Origin: a virus
DNA length: 64,000 bases
Direction: 5' to 3' (one strand)
IMG/VR virus record: IMGVR_UViG_3300043395_000421
Coordinates: 1 to 64,000 of that record
The position numbers and the translations under genes are program-made. Below are positions 53,675 to 62,864 of the stretch, in pieces. The notes under the pieces were generated by a model, which made no database searches, had not been told where the DNA came from, and was given only the letters and a program-made list of their open reading frames with translations. Positions within the stretch are counted from its first letter, which is position 1. The number at the start of each line of letters is the position of its first letter.

Positions 53675-54092
53675 TGTTCTGGTTCTCCGATCTCTTCAAT
53701 ACAGAGTTATATGATATAACATTTCCAAAGCCATCTGTCACTGGGGTGCTGCCTATTACTTCAAATACTGTTGGGGTATCTGAAGGATAGTTTAACTCTA
53801 CCCAAATTGGATTATTTTTTGAATCACGTATGTTTGTAATTTTCTCTCTAAAGGTTAATCTATCAGCAGTTCTTACTTGAAGAATCTCTTCGTTTGTATA
53901 TTTAGTTCCAAAAGATTGGATACTATTTGTTCTTGTAGAAGATGAATTGCTAATAACTCCTTTTGCAGAGCAGTCTACAGTTTTATAATACTGCCACTCT
54001 TTTACTATAGCACCAGTATCTGCATCTTGTAAATCATTTTGTCTATAGACGTCCATTTTCATGGACAATAAAGAATCTAATAGGTCTATCAT
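53664..54092 (-). CDS. Head closure / head-tail adaptor protein, 142 aa
   Basis: The pattern DVYRQNDLQDADTGAIVKEW, then TVDCSAKGVISNSSS, then YTNEEILQVRTADRLTFREK is typical of head-closure beta barrels of the SPP1 gp16 type. The C-terminal VFEVIGSTPVTDGFGNVISY completes the barrel. It is coupled to its neighbours by short overlaps. Confidence 0.65.
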   Translation of the reverse strand: MIDLLDSLLSMKMDVYRQNDLQDADTGAIVKEWQYYKTVDCSAKGVISNSSSTRTNSIQSFGTKYTNEEILQVRTADRLTFREKITNIRDSKNNPIWVELNYPSDTPTVFEVIGSTPVTDGFGNVISYNSVLKRSENQNIGL

Positions 54093-55078
54093 ATTACAAC
54101 CATAGTGGTAAGCACATATGGGTATAATAGTTGGTCTGCATAGGCGTTACCTGTTCCTTTATAGGCATCTGATGAATACTCAAAATCCCAGTCGAATGTA
54201 GAAACGCTTTTAACATATTTGTTGGTCCATACTTTATCTTTTGCAAAGTAATCGCCCATCAATTGAATGCATGCTTGCTCAACATTGTCTGGAACTTCCG
54301 CCCATCCAAATTTGCCAGCGACTTTATAGCGAACATCTTTTCTAAATGCTCCGTATCCAAAATTATCATTAATTGTTGGAGGTACCATACCATTCGCAAT
54401 ATATACAGTATTGTCTAGAGCTTGACTTCTGTCTACTCTTAGACCAAAACCAGTTTCAGAAACAAGCGGATCAAATATCCAGTTATTTTCATTATTGATA
54501 TTATCAACAAGCAAAATGTCATTTCCATAAAGCTCATGTAATGTATCTAATTTAAATGGAAGCGGAAGCAAATCTGAGCCTGCACCATACGCTATTTGAA
54601 CATCATCATACAAATAAAATTGCTGACCTGTATGATTTTCAATTACTTTACGTGCATACTTCTCTGCCATTATAAGTTCATGATATGACTTATAGTTTGG
54701 ATCTGCTGGGTCTACCGCTATTCCTAAATCTTCTACCGCTTCGGATATTGAAGCGTATGGAGTTACAACGTCTACAAAAGTATCATGGCTAACGTTTGAA
54801 GAACTAATAGAATACTTCCACCTCAATTTAAGATTTTTATTTCTATCAGTCAAGGCATAAGGAATACCAATTTCATATGAGCCAGGATCTACTTCTGACT
54901 TTGCTGCAACAACATTTGTTGCGACTGGAGTAGCTGGGCTTATTGCAGGTGTTACTGCTGGATCCTGAGTTATATCATAGATATCTACTAGGACTGATCC
55001 ATCTGCATCTACTATTTGTCCGCCCCAGAATATTTTAGTCTTTGCTGGTGCGTAACTATTCTTATAAACCTCTGCCAT
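54089..55078 (-). CDS. Head-tail connector with N-terminal Ig-like domain, 329 aa
   Basis: Residues 1-100 form a beta domain (VDADGSVLVDIYDITQDPAV, then GSYEIGIPYALTDRNKNLKL). Residues 110-250 contain DPNYKSYHELIMAEKYARKV, the helical gp6-type connector, and the C-terminus (VPDNVEQACIQLMGDYFAKD) is again helical. It should bind beneath the portal. Confidence 0.7.
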   Translation of the reverse strand: MAEVYKNSYAPAKTKIFWGGQIVDADGSVLVDIYDITQDPAVTPAISPATPVATNVVAAKSEVDPGSYEIGIPYALTDRNKNLKLRWKYSISSSNVSHDTFVDVVTPYASISEAVEDLGIAVDPADPNYKSYHELIMAEKYARKVIENHTGQQFYLYDDVQIAYGAGSDLLPLPFKLDTLHELYGNDILLVDNINNENNWIFDPLVSETGFGLRVDRSQALDNTVYIANGMVPPTINDNFGYGAFRKDVRYKVAGKFGWAEVPDNVEQACIQLMGDYFAKDKVWTNKYVKSVSTFDWDFEYSSDAYKGTGNAYADQLLYPYVLTTMVVI

Positions 55079-55087
55079 TTAATTGGC

Positions 55088-55483
55088 TTAGTTATAGAAC
55101 TCCTGAACTTCTTTTGGAGTAGCCATAACAAAACCTTCCTCCTTATCAAAAATTGCCTGGGCTGTATCTTTGTCCATAGCAACGAATGGGTGTTCTTTTG
55201 TAAATGTGTGTCCTAGAATATCGTATCTAAAGTTAGCACGAGTCATTTTAACTAGAACTAAGTCTTCTTGTTTGACCTGTTTTGCTTCTGGTTTTTTCAA
55301 TTCAGCAGCATTCATCTCTTCTTCTTCCTCTATGCCCTTGGCCTTTTTATAGATGGCCCAGGTTACGCCTTCTTCTGCGAGTGCAGCAATAATATCTTTT
55401 TTACCTTTTTGGTCTGTTACGTCTACTGCAAAGTCTTCCGCAATCTGCTTTAACTCTGCAACTTTTAATGTATCAAATGACAT
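55088..55483 (-). CDS. SAP/HeH-like head-associated protein, 131 aa
   Basis: Residues 5-42 (LKVAELKQIAEDFAVDVTDQ, then GKKDIIAALAEEGVTW) match the SAP/HeH (Rho N-terminal-like) helix-extended-helix fold that binds nucleic acid, often present in phage head proteins. An acidic linker leads to a beta-type C-terminus. It follows the capsid gene; a decoration or DNA-binding role is inferred. Confidence 0.65.
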   Translation of the reverse strand: MSFDTLKVAELKQIAEDFAVDVTDQKGKKDIIAALAEEGVTWAIYKKAKGIEEEEEMNAAELKKPEAKQVKQEDLVLVKMTRANFRYDILGHTFTKEHPFVAMDKDTAQAIFDKEEGFVMATPKEVQEFYN

Positions 55484-55534
55484 TAATTTCTCCTTTTATA
55501 GGTTATTTAATTATAGCATTAGTCAATTAAAAGG

Positions 55535-55562
55535 AAAAGCCCCCAAATTAATGGGGGCCTTT
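55535..55562 (-). terminator. Terminator after the major capsid gene
   Basis: AAAAGCCCCCA and TGGGGGCCTTT pair around a 6-base loop, with TTTTCCTTTT on the minus strand. It follows the highly expressed capsid gene by 20 bases. Confidence 0.8.
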
Positions 55563-55582
55563 CAGCAGATCTAAATCCTAAA

Positions 55583-56635
55583 TTAGGAAGCGACCTTAAC
55601 GTTCTTAACAACAACCCATGCGTCTGCTTGCTCAATTTGAACGCCAACACGAGTATAGAGTGTATACTCAATTGCGTCCTTCTTTGGCCAGAAGAAACGG
55701 TAAACGGTTACATCACGCTTGATACCAATAACTACGTTATTTGGGAATGTCAAGTGGACGTCACCATGATTGCCAGTTTCGCCTGAGTAATCGCCATCTT
55801 GTGCTTCTGGAAGAAGTGGAACTTCAACAATCGGAATACCGAATGCGAATGGAGCCACATATCCAGCTGGGCCACCTAGAGGCTGTACGCCTTCTCCACG
55901 GATGATCGACGATGCGATATCTTGTGGGATGGTCTGGTTTGTTCCAATGCTATTTGCATACAGGAAGTCCTGAATCAAATTGGAACCAGAAAGGAAGCGA
56001 AGGTCGGAACGACGTTGCTTGTACTTACGTGGGAGTGCCTTGAGGGCGCTGTTGAAGAGTGCACGGCTGATACCAGCACCTGCAGCGTCTACAACGTGAC
56101 CGTAGGTCTTTGCCTTCTTGACTACACCATCAAATGCCTTATAAAGGTTATCTGATGTAAGGGCGGTATTACCATTGAGGAGTACATCTTCAATGTCATT
56201 ACCTGCCTGTGTTGCCATCATACGGGCAATATGATCTTCTAGATCTGGACCTTCGATATTGTCCTCAAGAGATTCTGTTGAAAGCTCCCAATCCAAGCGA
56301 AGCTTCTTTGTTGTAAGAGAGATCTTGGAGAAGGATACAGCAGAGTTTGAACCTGTGTTATCTGCTTCTGTAGCGAGAACCATAAGTTTCTCACCAACAC
56401 CAATACGATCAATCTCGGTGGTGTCTGCTCGCATGCGAACAGTACGTGCCACCTTACCAATTACTGTTGCGTCAAACATGTAATCTAGGAAACGTGCGGA
56501 CTGCTCAGGATTGAGTAGACCACCTTCTCCTTCAGACCCGATGTGGATACCAGTAGTAGCTACTGCTGATCCAGTCATGCCTGCTGTTACGGTTGTGTTT
56601 GCTGCAACTGCTTTTTCTAACATTTCATTGCTCAT
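55583..56635 (-). CDS. Major capsid protein (HK97 fold), 350 aa
   Basis: The sequence has the HK97 capsid arrangement: a short N-arm (TTGIHIGSEGEGGLLNPEQS), the E-loop/spine region (ARTVRMRADTTEIDRIGVGE), the P-domain helices (DNIEGPDLEDHIARMMATQA) and a C-terminal A-domain (NVVIGIKRDVTVYRFFWPKK). It forms the icosahedral shell. I prefer the ATG at 56635; the longer ORF begins with GTG at 56647. Confidence 0.9.
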   Translation of the reverse strand: MSNEMLEKAVAANTTVTAGMTGSAVATTGIHIGSEGEGGLLNPEQSARFLDYMFDATVIGKVARTVRMRADTTEIDRIGVGEKLMVLATEADNTGSNSAVSFSKISLTTKKLRLDWELSTESLEDNIEGPDLEDHIARMMATQAGNDIEDVLLNGNTALTSDNLYKAFDGVVKKAKTYGHVVDAAGAGISRALFNSALKALPRKYKQRRSDLRFLSGSNLIQDFLYANSIGTNQTIPQDIASSIIRGEGVQPLGGPAGYVAPFAFGIPIVEVPLLPEAQDGDYSGETGNHGDVHLTFPNNVVIGIKRDVTVYRFFWPKKDAIEYTLYTRVGVQIEQADAWVVVKNVKVAS

Positions 56636-56654
56636 TATATTTTTCACCTACCTT

Positions 56655-57974
56655 TTATTTTAAAAGTTCATTCACGGAACCGAGGAAAGAACCGTTCCAT
56701 TTTGATTTCTTTATTGTTACTTCCTGAGACCCGCCAAGGTCTGAGGACTTCTTAACTGCGGTCTCTGATTCTACCGCACCGACACGCTTTTCTACGCCAT
56801 CAATCGTGTTCTTGATATCTTCTACAGCCTTTGAAAGTGCTGCATGTTGTTCTGCCAATTCTGAAATTCGTCCATCAACGCTCTTGCTGAAAGTTTCAAC
56901 TGTGTCTTTAATAGCTGTAACTTGAGCAGCATTTGCTTCTGATGCCTTATTTAGAGTTTCTGAGAAAAAGCCTTTTAGATCGCCAAGCATCTTTGCAAAA
57001 TCAGGTTCATCAACCTCAACTTCTGATACGTCGGCTGCTTTTTCCAGAGTTTCGGCAGAAGCGTCTTCAGCAGGCGCTGCTTCTTCAGCAGGTGCTGCAT
57101 CTTCGGCAGGAGCTGCTTCTTCAGCAGGTGCTGCATCAACGACAAGAGTCTCTTCGACTGCTGCCAATGTTTCTGTGTTTTCTGACACTTCATTACCTCC
57201 TTCTGCGTTTGCCTGTTTTGCAATTTTGTTTGTATCAGGCAACGTTAATCTTGACTTGTGTAAATCAAGAATTCTATCTATTTCCTTTGCTTTGTTTGTA
57301 TCATTTGATTCTACCCAACCGATCAAAGTTGCTGGCTTACCAGAGACTGGCGATACATATTCTGTGTCTGTGGACATAAATACAGAATCACTGTCTTCAC
57401 AATAAAAAATATTCTCTACTTTTGTTTCTGCTGCAATTCCTTTAAACATCAATTGTCCATTCATCTTTTGAATTGACAAGATGTTGCATAGCTCATTTGC
57501 TGGAGAATCTACAACTGATAGCTCCATCAATGCATATTCTTTGATAAATCTTACTGGCTTACCTGTGGACTTATTAACTTCGTTTTCTGAATCAATAATC
57601 TTTCCGCCGATTGAGAATCCTTGTAGGGTTCCATCCAAAATCTTTTCCCATGTATCTTGTGCACCTTTTGAAATATATGCATCAACATAAACGCCATTGT
57701 AAAATTCTTTTGACTCTGGATCGTAGTATGTTTCTGGCTTGAATGAAACCATCTTGCCAACAGCATTTGATCCATGCATTTCACGAATGTTTCCACGGAA
57801 AGATTCGAATGCTTTCAATGATGCATCTGCTGTAACTACATCTCCTGCTTGATCAAGATTATCTAGCGTAGCAAAACCAGAAACGGTGCGCTTTTCACGA
57901 TTGACTTTTGTGAATGGTACCGACAAATTGATATTGTCGCCATTTGATGACCATAGAGATTTCTCAATATTCAT
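56655..57974 (-). CDS. Prohead protease fused to scaffold-like coiled coil, 439 aa
   Basis: Residues 15-165 form a serine prohead protease: His67 (IREMHGSN), Ser121 (LQGFSIGG) and an acidic LMELSVVDSPAN near 149-160. Residues 280-312 are tandem AAPAEEAAPAED repeats. Residues 320-415 form a coiled coil, and the end KSKWNGSFLGSVNELL may bind the capsid, as scaffold C-termini do. The protein should scaffold the prohead and then process itself and the capsid. Confidence 0.85.
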   Translation of the reverse strand: MNIEKSLWSSNGDNINLSVPFTKVNREKRTVSGFATLDNLDQAGDVVTADASLKAFESFRGNIREMHGSNAVGKMVSFKPETYYDPESKEFYNGVYVDAYISKGAQDTWEKILDGTLQGFSIGGKIIDSENEVNKSTGKPVRFIKEYALMELSVVDSPANELCNILSIQKMNGQLMFKGIAAETKVENIFYCEDSDSVFMSTDTEYVSPVSGKPATLIGWVESNDTNKAKEIDRILDLHKSRLTLPDTNKIAKQANAEGGNEVSENTETLAAVEETLVVDAAPAEEAAPAEDAAPAEEAAPAEDASAETLEKAADVSEVEVDEPDFAKMLGDLKGFFSETLNKASEANAAQVTAIKDTVETFSKSVDGRISELAEQHAALSKAVEDIKNTIDGVEKRVGAVESETAVKKSSDLGGSQEVTIKKSKWNGSFLGSVNELLK

Positions 57975-58028
57975 ATGCTTAATTTTATAACGTTATTATA
58001 TATAAGGCAAATAATCAGTTGAGTAGTA

Positions 58029-59618
58029 TTACTCAACCTGTCTGCCTTCACCTTGAGGATTTCTAGCTTCCCCCGAAATATCTGGGGAATTATTATCCCT
58101 TTCTTGGTCTCTTGTTCTGGTATTTCCAGCCTGGGCTCTTACTTCCGCCTGCTGTTGTGGCTTTAATTGTACTACTTCGTCCCCGCCATCCATTGGAACC
58201 ATACCCTTGCGAATACGAACTTCATTTGGGGTAATTACCTGCATTCTTAAATAACGCTCATCAATCTTAGATTGAGTATCTTCGTCAGTAAGCGACAATT
58301 CATTAAATTTAATTTGAAGGGCATCAGTCATTTCTTCAATTAATTTATTTAGTTTCTTTTCTAAAATATCTTGGACTGGCTTACATACCTGCTCTTTAAA
58401 TGTTTTATCTGCATCACGGGCATTTGCCAAAGAAATTCCTTGTGGGCTACCAATTTTAGAAATTGGGACACGGTGAGCCATTAATATTTCGTCACGGTTA
58501 GACTGACGATATACGTTAAATGAAGATTCTTGTGCTCCCGCCTCAACTGGCTCCATTTTAAATTCAACCTTAGAATCTGGGGAATCGGCTGGAAGAGGGA
58601 TATAGAGTGAGCGGTGATTTTTTCCTTTAAGACCAACCTGGAAAAATTCCAGCAATTTGCGCTCTGACTCTGTAGAAAGCTTTGCACCTTTTACCGTAAT
58701 AATATAACGTGGCACTGCCTTATTTTCAAAATAGTCAAGGTTATATTTACCAGCAAATTCATTTCCAGCCATAGCATTTGATGCTGCTACGATATCTGGA
58801 ATACCGTAATAGTTATTGCGTGGGGTATATTTCTTAAAGTGGATAATTTCATTTGGTCTATCGCTGCCGTCCGCAATTGGATTAGGAGTTTGCTGATCTC
58901 CAAAATTACGGAAGAATACAGCCTTGCCATAAAGCAATTGAATAAAGCCATCACGAAGACGGCGGACACGCATTGTCTTTGAAGGAATATGTCCGATATA
59001 CCCTATCTTTCCAGATGTTGTTCTACCAACTTCTAAATAGCCATTTCCTGTTGCCTCTACATCTACATAGAACTTAATTAGAGTTTCTTTAAATGTTTCT
59101 TCTTCATTGCAATCTTCTAACCATTCATGTAGATCTTGACGAAGTCTATCAAGCTTTCTACGTGCCCGCTCTAATTGATTTTCGTTATCAATTCCATCAA
59201 TTGCATCCATTGTCTTGCGTGTTTCAATAAAGTCATATCCAAGACCTACAATGTTTGAAACCTTGGCGTTAATTGCTGCATAGTTGTATGGCGAAATTTC
59301 ATAAATATGTGAAAGATATTCAAGGTTATATGGAGGCTCAATAAGGTCAAACATTGCATAACCAGTAATGGCTTGTGCAAGAAGATTCTGTTGTGTCTCC
59401 GCCCCATCAAGGCCAACAAATCTCTTTTGAATTGTACGGCTCATCTTGCGTCGGAATGCAGGACTTAGCCCAGAAATCTTTTGTAAATCTTCGCCAGAGG
59501 CCATAAATACGTCTGTTGTTTTTACAACGCTTGCTGACGGTATGTGGAAATCTGATGCTGTGTATGCGTGTACGCCAGTATCTAATTCTTGTGAATTATC
59601 TTCGAACATTGTTGCCAT
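58029..59618 (-). CDS. Portal protein, 529 aa
   Basis: The N-terminus (residues 80-230) has SHIYEISPYNYAAINAKVSN and the helical/stem region; IIHFKKYTPRNNYYGIPDIV near 250 is the characteristic phage portal motif, and ANARDADKTFKEQVCKPVQD near 415 is the crown-side helix typical of HK97-like portals. A Gln-rich disordered tail follows. It should form the dodecameric channel at one capsid vertex and dock the terminase. It lies just upstream of the protease-scaffold gene in transcription order. Confidence 0.88.
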   Translation of the reverse strand: MATMFEDNSQELDTGVHAYTASDFHIPSASVVKTTDVFMASGEDLQKISGLSPAFRRKMSRTIQKRFVGLDGAETQQNLLAQAITGYAMFDLIEPPYNLEYLSHIYEISPYNYAAINAKVSNIVGLGYDFIETRKTMDAIDGIDNENQLERARRKLDRLRQDLHEWLEDCNEEETFKETLIKFYVDVEATGNGYLEVGRTTSGKIGYIGHIPSKTMRVRRLRDGFIQLLYGKAVFFRNFGDQQTPNPIADGSDRPNEIIHFKKYTPRNNYYGIPDIVAASNAMAGNEFAGKYNLDYFENKAVPRYIITVKGAKLSTESERKLLEFFQVGLKGKNHRSLYIPLPADSPDSKVEFKMEPVEAGAQESSFNVYRQSNRDEILMAHRVPISKIGSPQGISLANARDADKTFKEQVCKPVQDILEKKLNKLIEEMTDALQIKFNELSLTDEDTQSKIDERYLRMQVITPNEVRIRKGMVPMDGGDEVVQLKPQQQAEVRAQAGNTRTRDQERDNNSPDISGEARNPQGEGRQVE

Positions 59619-59952
59619 TTTGCTGAGCCTTCCTTGTTTCTTCCTTATAAACGCCTATGTCTAGTGGATCTGGTGTTAGGCCCCACTTTAGCCTTTGTTG
59701 CTGATATTCAAATTCTTCATCATCAATTTTACGACGGCCAGATAGGAATACTGGCTGCCCTTCATAAATTCCATATGATCTTACTTCTCTGGCAAGAGCA
59801 TCTATGCGAGAGCGATTGCCTTTCATGGAGGTTATAGATAGGAAGTTGCCGTCATCATCGCCAATCCAACGTCCGTCTGGCATTTCCCATACATATATTC
59901 CCAGAGTTGTTTCTTCTGGTCCTACCTTTATGCTCTTGTTCTTAATATCCAT
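59596..59952 (-). CDS. Conserved-type protein upstream of portal, 118 aa
   Basis: The protein has VWEMPDGRWIGDDDGNFLSI and later DALAREVRSYGIYEGQPVFL, ending in a basic region near EYQQQRLKWGLTPDPLDIGV. A family with this pattern lies directly upstream of portal genes in actinophages; function unknown. A TAAAAT box lies eight bases before the ATG. Confidence 0.65.
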   Translation of the reverse strand: MDIKNKSIKVGPEETTLGIYVWEMPDGRWIGDDDGNFLSITSMKGNRSRIDALAREVRSYGIYEGQPVFLSGRRKIDDEEFEYQQQRLKWGLTPDPLDIGVYKEETRKAQQNGNNVRR

Positions 59953-59992
59953 AGGTATTTATTTTACCATCTTTGCCAGTCTAAGTCCAGCT

Positions 59993-60015
59993 TTTTGTCA
60001 TGCCAAATGACAAAA
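59993..60015 (-). terminator. Inverted repeat after the LamG-like gene
   Basis: TTTTGTCAT and ATGACAAAA form nine perfect pairs with a 5-base loop directly after the stop codon at 60016. There is no strong U tract on the minus strand, so termination may be partial. Confidence 0.5.
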
Positions 60016-61551
60016 TTATATACTTTGAACCACAATCCAGTCATTATTATATGCCGTTGCGCTTGTTTCTGTCAGAATAGGAGTCGAAGAATCTGTAATT
60101 GTTGAAGTTTGCTTACGAATATATAGATCATAGTTGGCGGCAGCTTGGGTTGAATTAAAGGCTGTCTCGTATAAAGTAATATATTGGTATAGGGCTGATA
60201 CTGATCCATTTACTGAATAATTGAATCTAATATCACTTGATACAGCCGACGCAAATACGACTATGACATGGTGTAATTGCCCTGCTTTAAATATGCCTGA
60301 AACGTTGGTTTGAGATGTCTTATTTACCCCATTTACGTATATGGCAGAAATGTTAGTCTTAGACATTGTGCCAGAATTACTCCAGCGTAATGTTGAGGCG
60401 GCATATCCATTTGTAGCTGTCGTAGAAATTAAACCGCTATCTGTCAAGGCATTTGGTGTATAGAAAAATTCTATAGTCCTTATTCCTTTATTTGTAGTAA
60501 TTTCAAATCCAGAGTCTACAACAGTTCTGAGGCCATTTCTGCTATTTCTAGACAAGATGTCATAAGGCAATTTTCCTAAAGATATATTATAGTCCGATAT
60601 TCCAGCATGCTGTTCTAATGTTGCTAAGTATCCAGTCCCATTATAAGAATATCTCCTATAGTTATTGTAAAATAGTATATCTAAATTGTACAGTCTTGGA
60701 ATATATCTTGATGTATCGGTAGAGGTAAATGTTATTCTTAAATACAAATTACCACTTGATGAAAAACTATTTAAAGTATAATTTGGCACCTGCTGTCCAT
60801 TTATACAACTTGTATAATTTATTCCATCTATACTTGCTTCAACTGTAATTCCATTGTCGCCGTCCCATTCTATTTTAGAAGAATCTAAAGTTGCTGATGT
60901 CGGAATAGAAATAAAATCTTCTATTGTAACTGTGCTGGATGCAGAATTTTCTGTTTCTGTTATTTCAAGACAATCTAAAGATTGATTATATGTCAGACCA
61001 GAAGTTGTTAGTTGATCCCAGCTTTTGCTGTACGGATACTGAAATTTATAAGATGAAGAAACCTCATTATCATAAAGTTCAAATAATTCTCCTCCTGCTG
61101 GATCTGCTATTTGAATTGCAGGTAATCCCTGTCCTTGTGCAAAATGATATAGTATTTGAGACTGTGACAATCCGTATCTGTATATTGCTACGCTATTGAT
61201 TAAAAATGAATCGTTTGAGCTAGGAGTTGGACCAGTGGCTAAATTTAAACTGGTGTTTGTGAATTCAAAATTAGGCAATACTTTATACTGAACTAAAGCC
61301 CCATTTATATAAATAGAGGCGGAAGTAACTGAATATACACACGCTATATGAAAAACTTTATTGGTAGATGAAAGAGTATATTCTAAACTTTCTGAATCCA
61401 ATTTAAATACTATATTACCTTTTTGATAAAATACTCCTATGTCTTCTGTGGAGTCTCCTACTAAAGGAATTTCTGATGTTGAAACGATTTGAGGATAAAA
61501 CCAGAATTCAATAGTAAAATCATTATCAGAATAATATTTTTTTCCAAACAT
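60016..61551 (-). CDS. LamG-domain tail protein, 511 aa
   Basis: The beginning FTIEFWFYPQIVSTSEIPLV with FKLDSESLEYTLSSTNKVFH and ASIYINGALVQYKVLPNFE is a LamG/concanavalin-type lectin fold, and a second copy occurs near residue 360 (IRTIEFFYTPNALTDSGLIS). It probably binds a host glycan or decorates the tail or head. The start ATG overlaps the preceding stop (TAATG), and that upstream ORF looks like the missing N-terminal part (see findings). Confidence 0.7.
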   Translation of the reverse strand: MFGKKYYSDNDFTIEFWFYPQIVSTSEIPLVGDSTEDIGVFYQKGNIVFKLDSESLEYTLSSTNKVFHIACVYSVTSASIYINGALVQYKVLPNFEFTNTSLNLATGPTPSSNDSFLINSVAIYRYGLSQSQILYHFAQGQGLPAIQIADPAGGELFELYDNEVSSSYKFQYPYSKSWDQLTTSGLTYNQSLDCLEITETENSASSTVTIEDFISIPTSATLDSSKIEWDGDNGITVEASIDGINYTSCINGQQVPNYTLNSFSSSGNLYLRITFTSTDTSRYIPRLYNLDILFYNNYRRYSYNGTGYLATLEQHAGISDYNISLGKLPYDILSRNSRNGLRTVVDSGFEITTNKGIRTIEFFYTPNALTDSGLISTTATNGYAASTLRWSNSGTMSKTNISAIYVNGVNKTSQTNVSGIFKAGQLHHVIVVFASAVSSDIRFNYSVNGSVSALYQYITLYETAFNSTQAAANYDLYIRKQTSTITDSSTPILTETSATAYNNDWIVVQSI

Positions 61552-61880
61552 TATGCACCGCCACTGTAGTCATTCACTATTGTATAAACTATAGAGTTTA
61601 AATTTGTTATTTTTGTTGATCTACCATTACCAGAAACAATTGGTAAAATTCCAGACTCTGGATCTCCGATATATAATCCATCATTTTCGCATCCAGAATG
61701 ATCATATGCAACATCACCGTATAAGTTTGCATATGAAGATACATTGTCTAATATATCTTGATACGAAGAAAATTGTGATAGTATGTCGTTGTAGTCTGCT
61801 ACTAAATCAACAGTAGTCAAATCATCCAAAGGGTAATACGCAATTGGATAGTCATATAACACTGTTGATTTATAGGACAT
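61551..61880 (-). CDS. N-terminal partner of the LamG protein, 109 aa
   Basis: The protein reads LYDYPIAYYPLDDLTTVDLV, later AYDHSGCENDGLYIGDPESG, the pattern (YYPLDD ... DHSG..N) that normally opens LamG domains. It stops one base into the next gene, which resumes the LamG fold. It may therefore be a split protein, coupled by TAATG, or linked by frameshift. Confidence 0.65.
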   Translation of the reverse strand: MSYKSTVLYDYPIAYYPLDDLTTVDLVADYNDILSQFSSYQDILDNVSSYANLYGDVAYDHSGCENDGLYIGDPESGILPIVSGNGRSTKITNLNSIVYTIVNDYSGGA

Positions 61881-61881
61881 T

Positions 61882-62862
61882 TTAGCCTCCTACTGCAGAT
61901 TTTAAATATCTTATTATTACTATACCAGATCCACCATTTCCAGTAGAACTATTAACTGAATATTGTGGTCCGCCTGGATAAACATAGTAGTCTCCACCTG
62001 ATCCGCCTCCACCGCCACCAGTATTTGAGTCTCCATTAGTTCCCATTCCTGAAGATACTGCGGTTGGTGTTGATGAATAAATATATAGTCCTCCACCTTT
62101 TCCACCACCGCCTGATCCACCAGCACCTCCGCCGCCAAATCCAAATGCTGTTCCAATTGACCAATTTCCTCCACCAGAATAAGTAGCTGAATTATAGTTA
62201 GGTCCGTTAGTCATTCCGCCGCCGCCTCCTGCATATCTGCCATCTACTCCACTTCCAGTTACAGATGCCCAAGTAGAATATGCATTTGTCCCAGCTCCAC
62301 CTGCACCACCTTGTCCTCCAGATACAGCATTACTTCCTACTGCTCCAGCGCCACCACCACCGCCGCCACCGCTATCTTCAGCACTTCCTGTTCCAGATCC
62401 ACCATCATTTCCTTGTCCTACAATTCCGCTACCAGGAGAACGAGTAGAATAATAATTTGATCCTCCACCACCTGAGCCTCCATTTTGTCCAGGAGCAACT
62501 ACACCATAAAGACTTGCCCCAGCACCTCCGCCTGTTGCTGATACCGAGTTAAATGAGGATGCTGTTCCAGATCCAGTGCTTCCACCACCACCGCCGCCTA
62601 CTTGAACTAAGTAAGTTCCAGGAGATATTGTTGAAGACCCGTTTAAAACTCCACCACCACCACCACCTCCGCCTGCGCCACCGCCTGATCCTCCGCCTGC
62701 AACCAAAAGATATTCCACAGCTAAAGAATTATTTGACACAACTAAATTATCAGTTGATGTAAACTTTCTATAATAATATGTTGCATCGGAAGTAAGAGAT
62801 CCACCAGAAACTTCTATAATGCTTGTTACATTAACACCTAATGCAGCAGCTGCATAAGTCAT
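61882..62862 (-). CDS. Glycine-rich adhesin-like tail protein, 326 aa
   Basis: Residues 1-52 form an N-terminal beta segment. From residue 53 the chain is dominated by GGGSGGGAGGGG-type runs separated by short polar loops, ending GNGGSGIVIIRYLK. This pattern matches the glycine-rich domain of phage tail tip adhesins, whose polyglycine-II sandwich displays variable loops for receptor binding (as in T-even gp38). The call as a receptor-binding protein is inference. Confidence 0.75.
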   Translation of the reverse strand: MTYAAAALGVNVTSIIEVSGGSLTSDATYYYRKFTSTDNLVVSNNSLAVEYLLVAGGGSGGGAGGGGGGGGVLNGSSTISPGTYLVQVGGGGGGSTGSGTASSFNSVSATGGGAGASLYGVVAPGQNGGSGGGGSNYYSTRSPGSGIVGQGNDGGSGTGSAEDSGGGGGGGAGAVGSNAVSGGQGGAGGAGTNAYSTWASVTGSGVDGRYAGGGGGMTNGPNYNSATYSGGGNWSIGTAFGFGGGGAGGSGGGGKGGGLYIYSSTPTAVSSGMGTNGDSNTGGGGGGSGGDYYVYPGGPQYSVNSSTGNGGSGIVIIRYLKSAVGG

Positions 62863-62864
62863 GA

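Noticed and set aside
61930-62710. Repeated CCACCACC-type sequence checked as a CRISPR or microsatellite
   Set aside because: It is explained by glycine codons of the Gly-rich tail protein, with irregular loop lengths.
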